Shown: one piece after another, positions 35,257 to 44,180 of the stretch
Layout: every line of letters starts with the position of its first letter
How positions within the stretch are numbered: the stretch's first letter is position 1
Made by a program: the position numbers and the translations under genes
Notes under the pieces: model-generated
The model's input: the letters and a program-made list of their open reading frames with translations, nothing else
What the model was told of the DNA's origin: nothing
Databases searched by the model: none
NCBI RefSeq assembly: GCF_038419845.1
Contig: NZ_JBCAQT010000008.1
Location: 62,001 to 126,000 of the forward strand
DNA length: 64,000 nucleotides
Origin: Marinimicrobium sp038419845
GTDB taxonomy: Bacteria; Pseudomonadota; Gammaproteobacteria; Pseudomonadales; Cellvibrionaceae
Reading direction: 5' to 3'

Positions 35257-35581
35257 TCAACTTCCAACAATATCTTTGGAGAGATAGGGTCTACAAGGAT
35301 TGAAGGGCCGATTTTGAGATTGACCGGACGTGACGCGCAATAACAGGACGCTGGGTAACGGCGGATGCGCTTGACGCTTATCCGCCCTACATCTTCGTTC
35401 GGCCCAAGGTTCTGACTGGCACAGAGGCGGATGCGGGGTCGTATCTTTCGGAACCCGCTCTTCAGGGAGGAAGCGGTCCGGCGCTCCGGGTGGGAGCTAC
35501 AGGGATGTATTTATCGCGTTTCCGAAAGATACGACCCCGTAGCCGCCGGCCTTGATGCCGCTTCCGTAGTTTATAGAACTT
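35257..35581. other. Gap between convergent fabF and radC
   Basis: This 325-bp stretch has no gene. Its main content is the hairpin element at 35434-35539. The part from 35257 to 35430 shows nothing recognisable. Confidence 0.6.
35434..35539. repeat. Long inverted-repeat element with conserved core (copy 2)
   Basis: A perfect 20-bp inverted repeat (35434-35453 and 35520-35539) encloses 66 bp. The loop has TACAGGGATGTATTTA followed by TCGCGT, almost the same core as in copy 1 at 14890-14983 and at the same place relative to the right arm, while the stem sequence is different. It lies between convergent fabF and radC. Confidence 0.8.
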
Positions 35582-36256
35582 CTACAACCACCCGCGCTCG
35601 GCGAACGAGATTACCTCGCCGTCGCCCACGACCATGTGATCCAGCACCCGCACCCCCACCAGATCCAGCGCCTGCTGTAAGCGCTCGGTGATGCGCCGGT
35701 CCGCCTGGCTGGGCTCGGCCACGCCCGAGGGGTGATTGTGCGCAAGGATGACCGCGGCCGCATTGTGAGTGAGCGCTCGCTTCACCACCTCCCTGGGGTA
35801 GACACTGGCCCCATCGATGGTGCCCTGAAAGAGCTCGTCGAAGGAGCGCAGCCGGTGCTGGTTGTCCAGGAACAGCACCGCGAACACCTCGTGGGGGCGG
35901 TGGCGCAGCTGCGCGCTGAGGTAGTTTCGAACCAGATCCGGGCTGGTGAGCGGGTCGCCAGTTTCCAGGCTGGCGGACAGATGGCGTCGTCCCATCTCCA
36001 GCACCGCCTGCAGCTGGGCGTACTTGGCGCTGCCCAGGCCCTGGCCGCGGCAGAAATCCTCCTGCCCGGCTTCGAGCAGGGGGCGCAGGCCGCCGAAGTC
36101 ATTCAACAGATCCCGGGCCAGGTCCACGGCGGACTTGCCGGCACAGCCGGTGCGCAGGAAAATCGCCAGCAGTTCGGCGTCGGAGAGAGTGGCGGGGCCG
36201 CGGGTGAGCAGTTTCTCCCGTGGGCGTTCGGCCTCGGGCCAGTGGGCAATTGACAC
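35582..36256 (-). CDS. radC: DNA repair protein RadC (MPN/JAMM domain)
   Basis: RadC-family protein of 224 aa. It has an N-terminal helix-hairpin-helix region (RPREKLLTRGPATLSDAELL, then GLGSAKYAQLQA) and a C-terminal JAMM domain with metal motif HNHPSGVAEPSQAD. The role in repair is unproven despite the name. GTG 36256 is the likely start: AGGGAGGA lies about 8 nt upstream and orthologues begin SIxxWPxxERP. An ATG at 36292 has no ribosome site. It is divergent from coaBC, the usual gammaproteobacterial order. Confidence 0.93.
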   Translation of the reverse strand: MSIAHWPEAERPREKLLTRGPATLSDAELLAIFLRTGCAGKSAVDLARDLLNDFGGLRPLLEAGQEDFCRGQGLGSAKYAQLQAVLEMGRRHLSASLETGDPLTSPDLVRNYLSAQLRHRPHEVFAVLFLDNQHRLRSFDELFQGTIDGASVYPREVVKRALTHNAAAVILAHNHPSGVAEPSQADRRITERLQQALDLVGVRVLDHMVVGDGEVISFAERGWL

Positions 36257-36364
36257 AAGATGATCCTCCCTGTCTGTGCTGATTTGATACATCCTAGTGA
36301 TCCAGTATCAAGGAATGGTATCTTACCCCCTTTACCTGTCAAGCCCGGAGCGGTTCACGCGACT

Positions 36365-37570
36365 ATGAGCTCACTGACCAACAAACAGATCCTGCTCGGG
36401 GTCACCGGCGGTATCGCCGCCTATAAAAGTGCCGAGCTGGTACGCCGGTTGCGCGAGCGCGGCGCCAGTGTGCGCGTGGTCATGACCGCAGCGGCCCGGG
36501 AGTTCATGACGCCGCTGACCTTTCAGGCACTGTCCGGGCACCCGGTCCACACCGACCTGCTCGACCCCGCCGCCGAGGCGGCCATGGGGCATATCGAACT
36601 GGCGCGCTGGGCCGACCTGGTCCTGATAGCGCCGGCCAGCGCCAATTTCATTGCGCGGCTGGCCGAGGGTCGGGGGGATGATCTGCTCAGTACCCTCTGT
36701 CTGGCCACCCGGGCACCGCTGGCACTGGCACCGGCCATGAATCAGGGCATGTGGGACAACGCCGCGACCCGGGAGAACCTGGACCGGCTGCGCCAACGGC
36801 AGATCCTTCTGCTGGGGCCGGGCGAGGGCAGTCAGGCCTGCGGCGAAACCGGCCCCGGACGGATGCTGGAACCCGCCGCGCTGGCCGAGGCCGCCGCCGC
36901 GCAGTTCGAGACCGGGGCGCTCGCCGGCCGGCGGGTGGTGATCACCGCCGGTCCCACACGCGAGGCGATCGACCCGGTGCGCTATCTGAGCAACCACAGC
37001 TCCGGCAAAATGGGTTACGCTCTGGCCCGGGCCGCGATGGAAGCCGGCGCAAGCGTGACGCTGATCAGCGGTCCCACCGCTCTGCCGGCACCTGAGCGGG
37101 TGAACTTGATCCGGGTCACCAGCGCTGAAGAGATGTACCGGGAGTGCCTGGAGCACGCCCCCAGGTGCGACCTGTTTATCGGTGCCGCGGCTGTGGCCGA
37201 TTATCGGCCCCGGGCGTATCAAAGCCAGAAGATCAAAAAGGGGAGCGATGAACAGCTCACTCTGGAACTGGTGAAAAACCCCGATATTATCGCGGCCGTT
37301 GCCGGACTGGACGCCCGACCTTTCACCGTCGGTTTTGCCGCCGAAAGTGAACAGCTTGAAGACTACGCCCGCCGGAAATTGATTCAGAAGAACCTGAATG
37401 CCATTATTGCCAATGACATCAGCCGGGAAGGACTGGGCTTCAACAGCGATGATAATGCCGTGATCCTGATCGACGCCCGGAGCGCAATACCTCTGGGACC
37501 GCAGAGCAAACAGCAGCTGGCGCGGGAACTGATTGCCCGGCTCGCACGCTCCCTGCATGAGCCCGCTTGA
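36365..37570 (+). CDS. coaBC: Bifunctional phosphopantothenoylcysteine decarboxylase/synthetase
   Basis: Makes 4'-phosphopantetheine from phosphopantothenate and cysteine in CoA synthesis (401 aa). The CoaC flavoprotein half opens ILLGVTGGIAAYKSAELV and includes MGHIELARWADL with the catalytic His and the PAMNQGMWDN motif. The CoaB half has GPTREAIDPVRYLSNHSSGKMG and the C-terminal IIANDISREGLGFNSDDN. ATG 36365 matches the family start. In relatives dut follows; here the next gene is algC. Confidence 0.97.
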   Translation: MSSLTNKQILLGVTGGIAAYKSAELVRRLRERGASVRVVMTAAAREFMTPLTFQALSGHPVHTDLLDPAAEAAMGHIELARWADLVLIAPASANFIARLAEGRGDDLLSTLCLATRAPLALAPAMNQGMWDNAATRENLDRLRQRQILLLGPGEGSQACGETGPGRMLEPAALAEAAAAQFETGALAGRRVVITAGPTREAIDPVRYLSNHSSGKMGYALARAAMEAGASVTLISGPTALPAPERVNLIRVTSAEEMYRECLEHAPRCDLFIGAAAVADYRPRAYQSQKIKKGSDEQLTLELVKNPDIIAAVAGLDARPFTVGFAAESEQLEDYARRKLIQKNLNAIIANDISREGLGFNSDDNAVILIDARSAIPLGPQSKQQLARELIARLARSLHEPA

Positions 37571-37646
37571 CAGGGCGACCTGAAAGCCGCCGCCCGCAAG
37601 CGCCTCTGGACAATGACAAGCACACACTGCAACTGGAACCTGAAAC

Positions 37647-40109
37647 GTGGCCTATAAAAGTAAGAAGGAACAGCAACAACAACGCGCACGGCGGGCACGC
37701 CAGAAGCTGATCGGCACCTGGGTCGCCGCCATCCTGTTGGTCAATGCCGCGCTGGGCTACTGGCTCTATGGCGAGATGGTCGTGCAGGTTCAGAACGAGC
37801 GATTGGCCCAGCAGACAGAGCAGCAAGCCCAGGCCCAGGCCCGGATTGCCCGCCAATATCTGAGCGAGCGACAGCAAAAAATAACGCAGTGGGCGGGCGA
37901 CGAGGCCACCATCGAGGCTCTGAAGGACGGCTCCGAAGCGGCTCGAGAACAGCAGGCCGACACTATCGCCGAGCAGTTTGAGCACAGCCTGGCCGTGCGC
38001 CTTATTCCCACCGGCAGCGCCGAGATCGACCGCGACCATGTCGCGCCGATTGGCTTTGCGGAGCTGGATCTGATCCGGCGCGCCGAACAGCGCGAGCGCC
38101 ACCTTCCCGAGACAGCGCGCGTCGAGCAGCGCTGGCAATTGCACCTGATTTCCCCCGTGCCCCTCGAAAGCGACCAACCCGTACTGGGATCGGTGCTGGT
38201 GACCATCGACGACCAGCCGCTGCGCGAAGCGCTGAGCGAGGCCACAGCGCAACTGGGCCAGACCCGGATCCGCCAGCGAATCCCCGGCAGCGGCACTTTG
38301 ACCCTTTTCCAGAATGGCCAGGGCGGTGCCGCCGAGGAGCACAGCCTCGACATCGCCAACAGCTACTGGCAGCTGACCTTCAGCCCCTCAAGCCAGTTGG
38401 TCGAGCAGAGCCGCGAACTGCCCACGCTCTGGCTTCTGGTCGTCTCTGCCACCAGTATCGGCGGGCTACTGCTCGCCTGGGCGGCGGGCCACTTCATGGC
38501 CCGGCGGGCCGACGCGCACCGACCCCTGGCGCCCGTCAAACCGGCCCGGAACGGGCAGAAGAGCGAGGCCGACCGGGAAGAAGAGGCCGCGATCGCCAAC
38601 TCTCTCAGTCAGAATCAGGACATTCTCGACCTGGATGTCAGCGATGAAGATGAAGACATTCTGGCGCTGGATCAGGCCCAGCCCAAAACCACCAGCTCTG
38701 AAAAAGAGGCGACCGACACCGCTTCCAGCGCGCCCTCCATCCCCGCCAACATCTTTCGCTCCTACGACATTCGCGGCCTGGCCCACACGGAGATCACCCC
38801 GGAGCTGGCCGAGCACATCGGCCGCGCGCTGGGCAGCGAGGCGCTGGATCAGGGCGAAAGTCATATGCTGCTGGCGCGCGACGGCCGTACCCACAGCCCC
38901 GAGCTCAGCGAGGCCCTACGCCAGGGCATTGTCAGTACCGGCTGCCATGTCATTGACCTGGGGACCGTTCCCACGCCGCTTATGTATTTTGCGACGCATC
39001 ACCTGGAAGAGACCAGCAGCGGGGTGATGGTGACGGCGAGCCACAATCCGGGTGATTACAACGGCTTCAAAATGGTCATCAACGGCAACACCCTGGCCGA
39101 CGATGCCGTGCTCGACATCCGCTCGCGCATCGAGCGCCAGCAGTACCACGCCGGTCAGGGCGAAACCCAGAGCCGGGACATCATTACCGACTATATCGAG
39201 CGCATCTTCTCGGATGTCGCACTGGTGGGTGCCGTGTCCATCGTGATCGATGCGGGCAATGCGGTTCCGGGCCTGGTGGCACCCCGGCTGTTTGAGGAGC
39301 TCGGCTGCGACGTCACCCCGCTTTACTGTGAGCTCGACGGCACCTTCCCCCATCACGACCCCGACCCCACCCTGGCGTCCAACCTTGAGGATCTGATTGC
39401 CAAGGTGCAGGAAGTGGGCGCGGACCTGGGCGCAGCCCTGGACGGCGATGGTGATCGCCTGGTGGTGGTCACCCCCAAGGGCCAGATCATCTGGCCCGAC
39501 CATCTGTTGATGCTCTTTGCCCGGGACATTCTCGCCCGCAGTCCGGGCGCCGATGTCCTGTTCGATGTCAAATGCTCACGCCAGCTGAACCAGCTGGTCA
39601 CCAGCTATGGCGGTCGCCCGATCATGTGGAAAACCGGCCACTCCCACATGAAATCCAAGATGATCGAGACCGGGGCACTGATTGGTGGAGAGTACTCGGG
39701 CCACATCTTTATCAAGGATCGCTGGTACGGTTTTGACGACGGGCTCTACACCCTCGCGCGGCTATTGGAGATCATCACCTTGCGCGATCAGCCCATTGAC
39801 GATATCTTCGCCGCCTTCCCGATCATGCCCAACACGCCGGAGATCAAGATTCCGGTAGCCGAGGAGGAGAAGTTCACCCTCGTGGAGCGTCTGATTGCCG
39901 AGGGTGATTTTCAAAATGGCAAGTCCACGACCATTGACGGTCTGCGCGTGGATTTTGCCAAAGGCTGGGGGCTGGTGCGCGCTTCCAACACCTCGGCGGC
40001 ACTGACCCTGCGCTTTGAAGGGGAAAGCGAGGAGGCGCTGCAGAAAATACAGCAACTGTTCAAACGCGAGCTGCTCAAGATCAACCGCGAACTCAAGATC
40101 GATTTTTAA
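37647..40109 (+). CDS. algC: Phosphomannomutase/phosphoglucomutase with membrane N-terminus
   Basis: Interconverts hexose-1- and hexose-6-phosphates for nucleotide-sugar and exopolysaccharide synthesis. At 820 aa it is nearly twice the classical AlgC. The added N-terminus has a membrane helix (~20-42), an extracytoplasmic region (~43-250), a second helix (~255-280) and an acidic linker to ~365. The mutase domain follows with NIFRSYDIRG, phosphoserine loop TASHNPGDYNG and metal loop DGDGDR. The start is GTG 37647, with a weak ribosome site. Long forms exist in some pseudomonads. Position between coaBC and argB supports the assignment. Confidence 0.93.
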   Translation: MAYKSKKEQQQQRARRARQKLIGTWVAAILLVNAALGYWLYGEMVVQVQNERLAQQTEQQAQAQARIARQYLSERQQKITQWAGDEATIEALKDGSEAAREQQADTIAEQFEHSLAVRLIPTGSAEIDRDHVAPIGFAELDLIRRAEQRERHLPETARVEQRWQLHLISPVPLESDQPVLGSVLVTIDDQPLREALSEATAQLGQTRIRQRIPGSGTLTLFQNGQGGAAEEHSLDIANSYWQLTFSPSSQLVEQSRELPTLWLLVVSATSIGGLLLAWAAGHFMARRADAHRPLAPVKPARNGQKSEADREEEAAIANSLSQNQDILDLDVSDEDEDILALDQAQPKTTSSEKEATDTASSAPSIPANIFRSYDIRGLAHTEITPELAEHIGRALGSEALDQGESHMLLARDGRTHSPELSEALRQGIVSTGCHVIDLGTVPTPLMYFATHHLEETSSGVMVTASHNPGDYNGFKMVINGNTLADDAVLDIRSRIERQQYHAGQGETQSRDIITDYIERIFSDVALVGAVSIVIDAGNAVPGLVAPRLFEELGCDVTPLYCELDGTFPHHDPDPTLASNLEDLIAKVQEVGADLGAALDGDGDRLVVVTPKGQIIWPDHLLMLFARDILARSPGADVLFDVKCSRQLNQLVTSYGGRPIMWKTGHSHMKSKMIETGALIGGEYSGHIFIKDRWYGFDDGLYTLARLLEIITLRDQPIDDIFAAFPIMPNTPEIKIPVAEEEKFTLVERLIAEGDFQNGKSTTIDGLRVDFAKGWGLVRASNTSAALTLRFEGESEEALQKIQQLFKRELLKINRELKIDF

Positions 40110-40124
40110 CCAACGGAAACCGCT

Positions 40125-41027
40125 ATGTCACTCAACCGCGCCCAGGCCATGAACGTTGCCCAGGTACTGACCGAAGCTCTGCCCTACATCCAGCGCTTTA
40201 CCAGCCGCACCATCGTCATAAAATTCGGTGGCAACGCCATGGTGGACGAAGAGCTGCAGAACAGCTTCGCCCGCGACATTGTGCTGATGAAACTGGTGGG
40301 CATGAATCCCATTGTCGTGCACGGCGGCGGCCCGCAGATTGGCGACCTGCTCAAGAAGCTCAACATCGAATCCAGATTTGTCGATGGTATGCGGGTAACT
40401 GACAGCAAAACCATGGACGTGGTCGAGATGGTATTGGGTGGCACCGTCAACAAACAGATCGTGAGCCTGATCAACCACAATGGCGGCCACGCCATCGGTA
40501 TCACCGGCAAGGACGGCCAGCTGATCCGCGCCCGCAAGCTCTCGGCCAAGCGCCAGACGCCCGATATGCAGGCACCGGAAATCATCGACATTGGCCACGT
40601 CGGGGAAGTGGCCGGGATCAACACCTCCGTGATCGACATGCTGATCAACAGCGATTTCATTCCGGTGATCGCCCCCATCGGGGTGGGCGATGACGGCACC
40701 TCGTACAATATCAACGCCGACCTGGTGGCCGGAAAAATTGCCGAGGTGCTGCAGGCCGAGAAGCTGATGCTGTTGACCAATGTCTCGGGCCTTCAGGACA
40801 AAAACGGCGAAGTGCTGACCGGCCTGACCACAAAACAGGTAGACGAGCTGATTGCCGACGGCACGATTTACGGTGGCATGCTGCCCAAGATTGGCTGCGC
40901 ATTGGATGCGGTCAAGGGCGGCGTTCACAGTGCCCATATCATTGACGGCCGTGTGGCCCATGCGGTGCTGTTGGAAATTTTCACCGATGCGGGCGTGGGC
41001 ACGTTGATTACCAACAAGCCCATTTGA
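40125..41027 (+). CDS. argB: Acetylglutamate kinase
   Basis: Phosphorylates N-acetylglutamate, the second step of arginine synthesis (300 aa). Typical motifs are TIVIKFGGNAMVD near residue 25, MNPIVVHGGGPQIG near 60, and the C-terminal GGMLPKIGCALDAVKGGV. The N-terminal helix before the kinase core is that of the arginine-inhibited hexameric enzymes (family knowledge). It starts 15 bp after algC, as in Pseudomonas, so co-transcription is likely. Confidence 0.98.
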   Translation: MSLNRAQAMNVAQVLTEALPYIQRFTSRTIVIKFGGNAMVDEELQNSFARDIVLMKLVGMNPIVVHGGGPQIGDLLKKLNIESRFVDGMRVTDSKTMDVVEMVLGGTVNKQIVSLINHNGGHAIGITGKDGQLIRARKLSAKRQTPDMQAPEIIDIGHVGEVAGINTSVIDMLINSDFIPVIAPIGVGDDGTSYNINADLVAGKIAEVLQAEKLMLLTNVSGLQDKNGEVLTGLTTKQVDELIADGTIYGGMLPKIGCALDAVKGGVHSAHIIDGRVAHAVLLEIFTDAGVGTLITNKPI

Positions 41028-41151
41028 CCGGCGCCAGACCGGCCCCTAACGCCCTTTGCGCGACAATGTCAACGATTGAAGCCTGGCCAGGATCGGGCTA
41101 GCATTGACGCTCGGCACTCGACCCAAACCTTCGGATAGTCAACGGAACGCC

Positions 41152-41763
41152 ATGAGCAAGCCCAGCAATAAAGCCTCCCGCCGCCAGCAGATTCTCGAAT
41201 CGCTGGCTCATATGCTCGAAGCCAGCCCGGGCGCGCGAATCACCACAGCGGCGCTCGCACGCGAAGTGGGCGTGTCGGAAGCGGCACTCTATCGGCACTT
41301 TCCCAGCAAGTCGAAGATGTTTGAAGGGCTGATCGAATTTATTGAAGAGACCATCTTCACGCGGGTGTCGATGATCATGACTGAAGAGCCGGCGGCGCTG
41401 CGCCGTTGCGAGAAGATCCTGCTGTTATTGCTCACCTTCACCGAACGCAACCCCGGCATTACCCGGCTGCTCACCGGCGATGCCCTCACCGGGGAAACCG
41501 AACGGCTGCGCCAACGGGTGGCCCAGTTGTTCGAGCGGGTGGAAACCCAGATCAAGCAGATTCTGCGCGAGGCCGAGTTGCGCGAAGGACTGCGCCCCAA
41601 CCTGCCCCTGTCGGCCGCTGCCAATCTTCTGATGGCCAGTGCCGAGGGCCGCATCACCCAGTTCGTGCGTAGCCAGTTTCGGCGCCTGCCCACGGAGCAC
41701 TGGGCCGAGCAGTGGCCCGTGCTGATCGATGGTCTGATGCGTGAGCAACTGCAGACGGTGTGA
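41152..41763 (+). CDS. slmA: Nucleoid occlusion factor SlmA
   Basis: TetR-type DNA-binding protein that blocks FtsZ ring assembly over the nucleoid (203 aa). The HTH region reads ITTAALAREVGVSEAALYRHFPSK. The rest follows SlmA (IEFIEETIF, LLLTFTERNPGITRLLTGDAL). ATG 41152 is chosen because homologues start near MSKPSNKASRRQQIL. The location between argB and pyrE agrees with the dfp-dut-slmA-pyrE order of other gammaproteobacteria. Confidence 0.95.
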   Translation: MSKPSNKASRRQQILESLAHMLEASPGARITTAALAREVGVSEAALYRHFPSKSKMFEGLIEFIEETIFTRVSMIMTEEPAALRRCEKILLLLLTFTERNPGITRLLTGDALTGETERLRQRVAQLFERVETQIKQILREAELREGLRPNLPLSAAANLLMASAEGRITQFVRSQFRRLPTEHWAEQWPVLIDGLMREQLQTV

Positions 41764-41791
41764 CGCCTGACCGGAGCACCCGGTCTGTCAG

Positions 41792-42403
41792 CTACCGCTC
41801 GCCCTTGATCTCGGCAAAGCGCTCAATATCCCGATCGAACTGATCGGACACTTCGTCATACTGGCGCTTGCGCACATCGATCTGCGCCTTGATTTCCATG
41901 GTTTCGGTTTTCAGTGTGGCCATATTCTGGAGCACACTCTCGGGCACCTCCTGCCCACTACGCTCGAGTCGGGCGGCCCGTGACTCCAGGTCGCGAATCT
42001 GGCTGCGCACATTGCTCAGGTTGCCTTTCAGGATGCTGATGTTGCCCTGTAGCTCGGCCAGATTGCGACGCTTGGCATCCCGTATGTCCTTCACCGTGCT
42101 GTAGCGCCGCTTGAGTTCATCGTTGTAGCGCTCGCGCTCGGCTCGCGCCTGCCGTTCTTTTTTCAGCTCCTCCGCTTCCTCATCCGAGGGCGCCGGAGGC
42201 ACCGTCTTGATCACCTCACCGGTGAGCGAGACCACTTCATAGCCTCTGGGGACATACTTGGGAGGGATGCGATCTTCCAGCACTTTGACCCCCTCCTCGT
42301 TGGTGTAGCGGTAGTACACCTTTTCATCGGCTTGCGCCCAGGCCACGGAGGTGGACAGGAGCCCGATGACAAACACACTGAAGCAGACACTGAATCTAGA
42401 CAT
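41792..42403 (-). CDS. Exported DUF4124 protein with coiled coil
   Basis: Periplasmic protein of unknown function (203 aa). A signal peptide (~1-23, ending VAWAQA) is followed by a DUF4124-like domain (YYRYTNEEGVKVLEDRIPP) and then a long, highly charged coiled coil (~75-200). ATG 42403 is chosen because GGGGC precedes it and the signal peptide starts there. It follows pyrE by 20 bp and is probably in the same transcript. Confidence 0.8.
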   Translation of the reverse strand: MSRFSVCFSVFVIGLLSTSVAWAQADEKVYYRYTNEEGVKVLEDRIPPKYVPRGYEVVSLTGEVIKTVPPAPSDEEAEELKKERQARAERERYNDELKRRYSTVKDIRDAKRRNLAELQGNISILKGNLSNVRSQIRDLESRAARLERSGQEVPESVLQNMATLKTETMEIKAQIDVRKRQYDEVSDQFDRDIERFAEIKGER

Positions 42404-42423
42404 AGGCCCCTCGACCAGGCTTC

Positions 42424-43083
42424 TCAAACGCCATAATTGGCGCGGTAATCATGGATCTTGCGTATGGTTTCTTCGACATCACCCTCACCCAACTGATTCC
42501 CTTCGCCCTGCAGAAACTCGATGATGTCGTCGACATTGATGATACTGATTACGGGCACATCGTAAAGGCGCTCGACCTCCTGGATCGCCGAAAGCTCGCC
42601 CCGGCCCCGCTCCTGACGGTTCAGCCCGATGAGCACCGCGGCGGGCCGGGCGCCGGCCGCCCGGATCAATTCCATGGACTCGCCCACCGCCGTGCCGGCG
42701 GTAATCACATCATCCACGATCAACACCCGCCCGGCCAGAGGTGCGCCCACAATGGATCCTCCCTCGCCGTGATCCTTGGCCTCCTTGCGGTTGAACGCGT
42801 AGGGCAGATTCCTGTCCCAGTGGTCCGACAGGGCAATGGCGGTGGTGGTCGCCAACGGGATGCCCTTGTAGGCTGGGCCAAAGAGCAGGTCCACTGAGAC
42901 GCCGGAGGCTTCCAGGGCGGCCGCATAGCAGCGGCCCAGTTGCGCCAGAGCGCGGCCAGTCTGAAAACGACCGGCGTTGAAAAAGTAGGGGCTGACCCGA
43001 CCCGACTTCAGGGTAAATTCGCCAAAGCCCAGGGCCTGGTGTTCAATCGCCAGCTGAATGAACTCGCGCTGGTAGTTTTCCAT
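42424..43083 (-). CDS. pyrE: Orotate phosphoribosyltransferase
   Basis: Converts orotate and PRPP to orotidine monophosphate in pyrimidine synthesis (219 aa, family length). Seen are FTLKSGRVSPYFFNAG, the GPAYKGIPLATTTAIAL segment, NRKEAKDHGEGG of the mobile loop, and the PRPP-binding motif VLIVDDVITAGTAVGE. It is divergent from crc, as in Pseudomonas. The 267-bp gap should hold both promoters; no attenuator was obvious. Confidence 0.98.
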   Translation of the reverse strand: MENYQREFIQLAIEHQALGFGEFTLKSGRVSPYFFNAGRFQTGRALAQLGRCYAAALEASGVSVDLLFGPAYKGIPLATTTAIALSDHWDRNLPYAFNRKEAKDHGEGGSIVGAPLAGRVLIVDDVITAGTAVGESMELIRAAGARPAAVLIGLNRQERGRGELSAIQEVERLYDVPVISIINVDDIIEFLQGEGNQLGEGDVEETIRKIHDYRANYGV

Positions 43084-43350
43084 GCAAAAGTCTCACAAAT
43101 ACGCTAGATTTAAAAAGGACTCCGGTTGCGCCGGCAGGCGCTCACACTCAACCCCGGTGGCAGAATCTTGCCCGACCGGCCTCTTATTATAACGCCGAGT
43201 GCCTGTCAGCAGGGCGCAACCGTCCGCAAAAGGTCCCGATCGACGACACAAAGCACCGGAAAAGCGGTTAGTTGCCGGTTTTTGCGTCGCTCATTAACAC
43301 AAAGATAACAAGCTCGGGTATCATACACAGTCCGTAAACAAGGGGCTAAT

Positions 43351-44124
43351 ATGAGAGTTATCAGTCTTAGCGTCGATGGCATTTTCCAGGCGGCGCAGCG
43401 CGGCCTGTTCGACTGGCTGGATGAACAAGATGTGGATGTGATCTGCCTGCAGGATCTGCGGGCACTGGAGAGTGAGCTGGAAGACAAGCCCGTGTTCCAG
43501 CTCGATGGCTACTTCAGCTACTTCTTCGATTCCGGCACGCCGCACTACAACGGCGTGGCCATCTACACCCGCAAACAGCCCAAAGCCCTGATTTTTGGTC
43601 TGGGTTTTTCCTCGGGCGTGGATATGGAAGGCCGCTACCTGCAGATCGACTACGAACAGCTGAGCGTGGGCTCGCTGCTGGCGCCCAGCGCCACCTCGGA
43701 AATGGAATCCCAGGAAGTGAAGATCAAGTTCTTCGACGACCTTCAGGCCCACCTGGACAAAATCACCCGCAAGCGCCGTGAGTTCATTTTCTGCGGCAAC
43801 TGGGCCATGGCTCACACTCCGCGGGATGTGACCAACAGCGAAGAGAACGAGCACGAGTCCGGCTTCCTGCCCCACGAGCGGCAGTGGCTGAGCCAGTTGT
43901 ACAATCAGATCGGCTATGTCGACGCCTTCCGCAAGGCCAACAAGGACCCGGACGAATACAGCTGGTGGCCCAGTGGCACCCTCGGAGAGGGCGAAGGCTG
44001 GCGTACTGATTTTCAGGTGGTCTCGGCCCCCATCGGGCACAAGGTGGAGCACGCCGCCATTTACAAAAACCAGCAGTTCTCCAGCCACCTGCCGGTCATC
44101 GTCGACTACGACATCGAGCTGTAG
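43351..44124 (+). CDS. crc: Catabolite repression control protein Crc
   Basis: Partner of Hfq in translational carbon-catabolite repression in pseudomonads, with an exonuclease III fold but no nuclease activity there. The 257-aa protein keeps the fold yet has lost catalytic residues. The opening ISLSVDGI replaces the SWNVNGI of exonuclease III, and LQDLRA replaces LQExK. These changes and the pyrE-crc-rph setting identify it as Crc and not an AP endonuclease. A TATCAT -10 lies about 25 bp before ATG 43351. Confidence 0.9.
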   Translation: MRVISLSVDGIFQAAQRGLFDWLDEQDVDVICLQDLRALESELEDKPVFQLDGYFSYFFDSGTPHYNGVAIYTRKQPKALIFGLGFSSGVDMEGRYLQIDYEQLSVGSLLAPSATSEMESQEVKIKFFDDLQAHLDKITRKRREFIFCGNWAMAHTPRDVTNSEENEHESGFLPHERQWLSQLYNQIGYVDAFRKANKDPDEYSWWPSGTLGEGEGWRTDFQVVSAPIGHKVEHAAIYKNQQFSSHLPVIVDYDIEL

Positions 44125-44146
44125 CCCGCCAGACAGACAGGCGGGC
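44124..44146. terminator. Hairpin between convergent crc and rph
   Basis: GCCCGCC (44124-44130) and GGCGGGC (44140-44146) form a perfect 7-bp stem right at the crc stop. No T-run follows, so termination efficiency is uncertain. Confidence 0.4.
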
Positions 44147-44180
44147 CCAAGGCGCTACCGGCCCCCCGGGCCCGGCGCCA

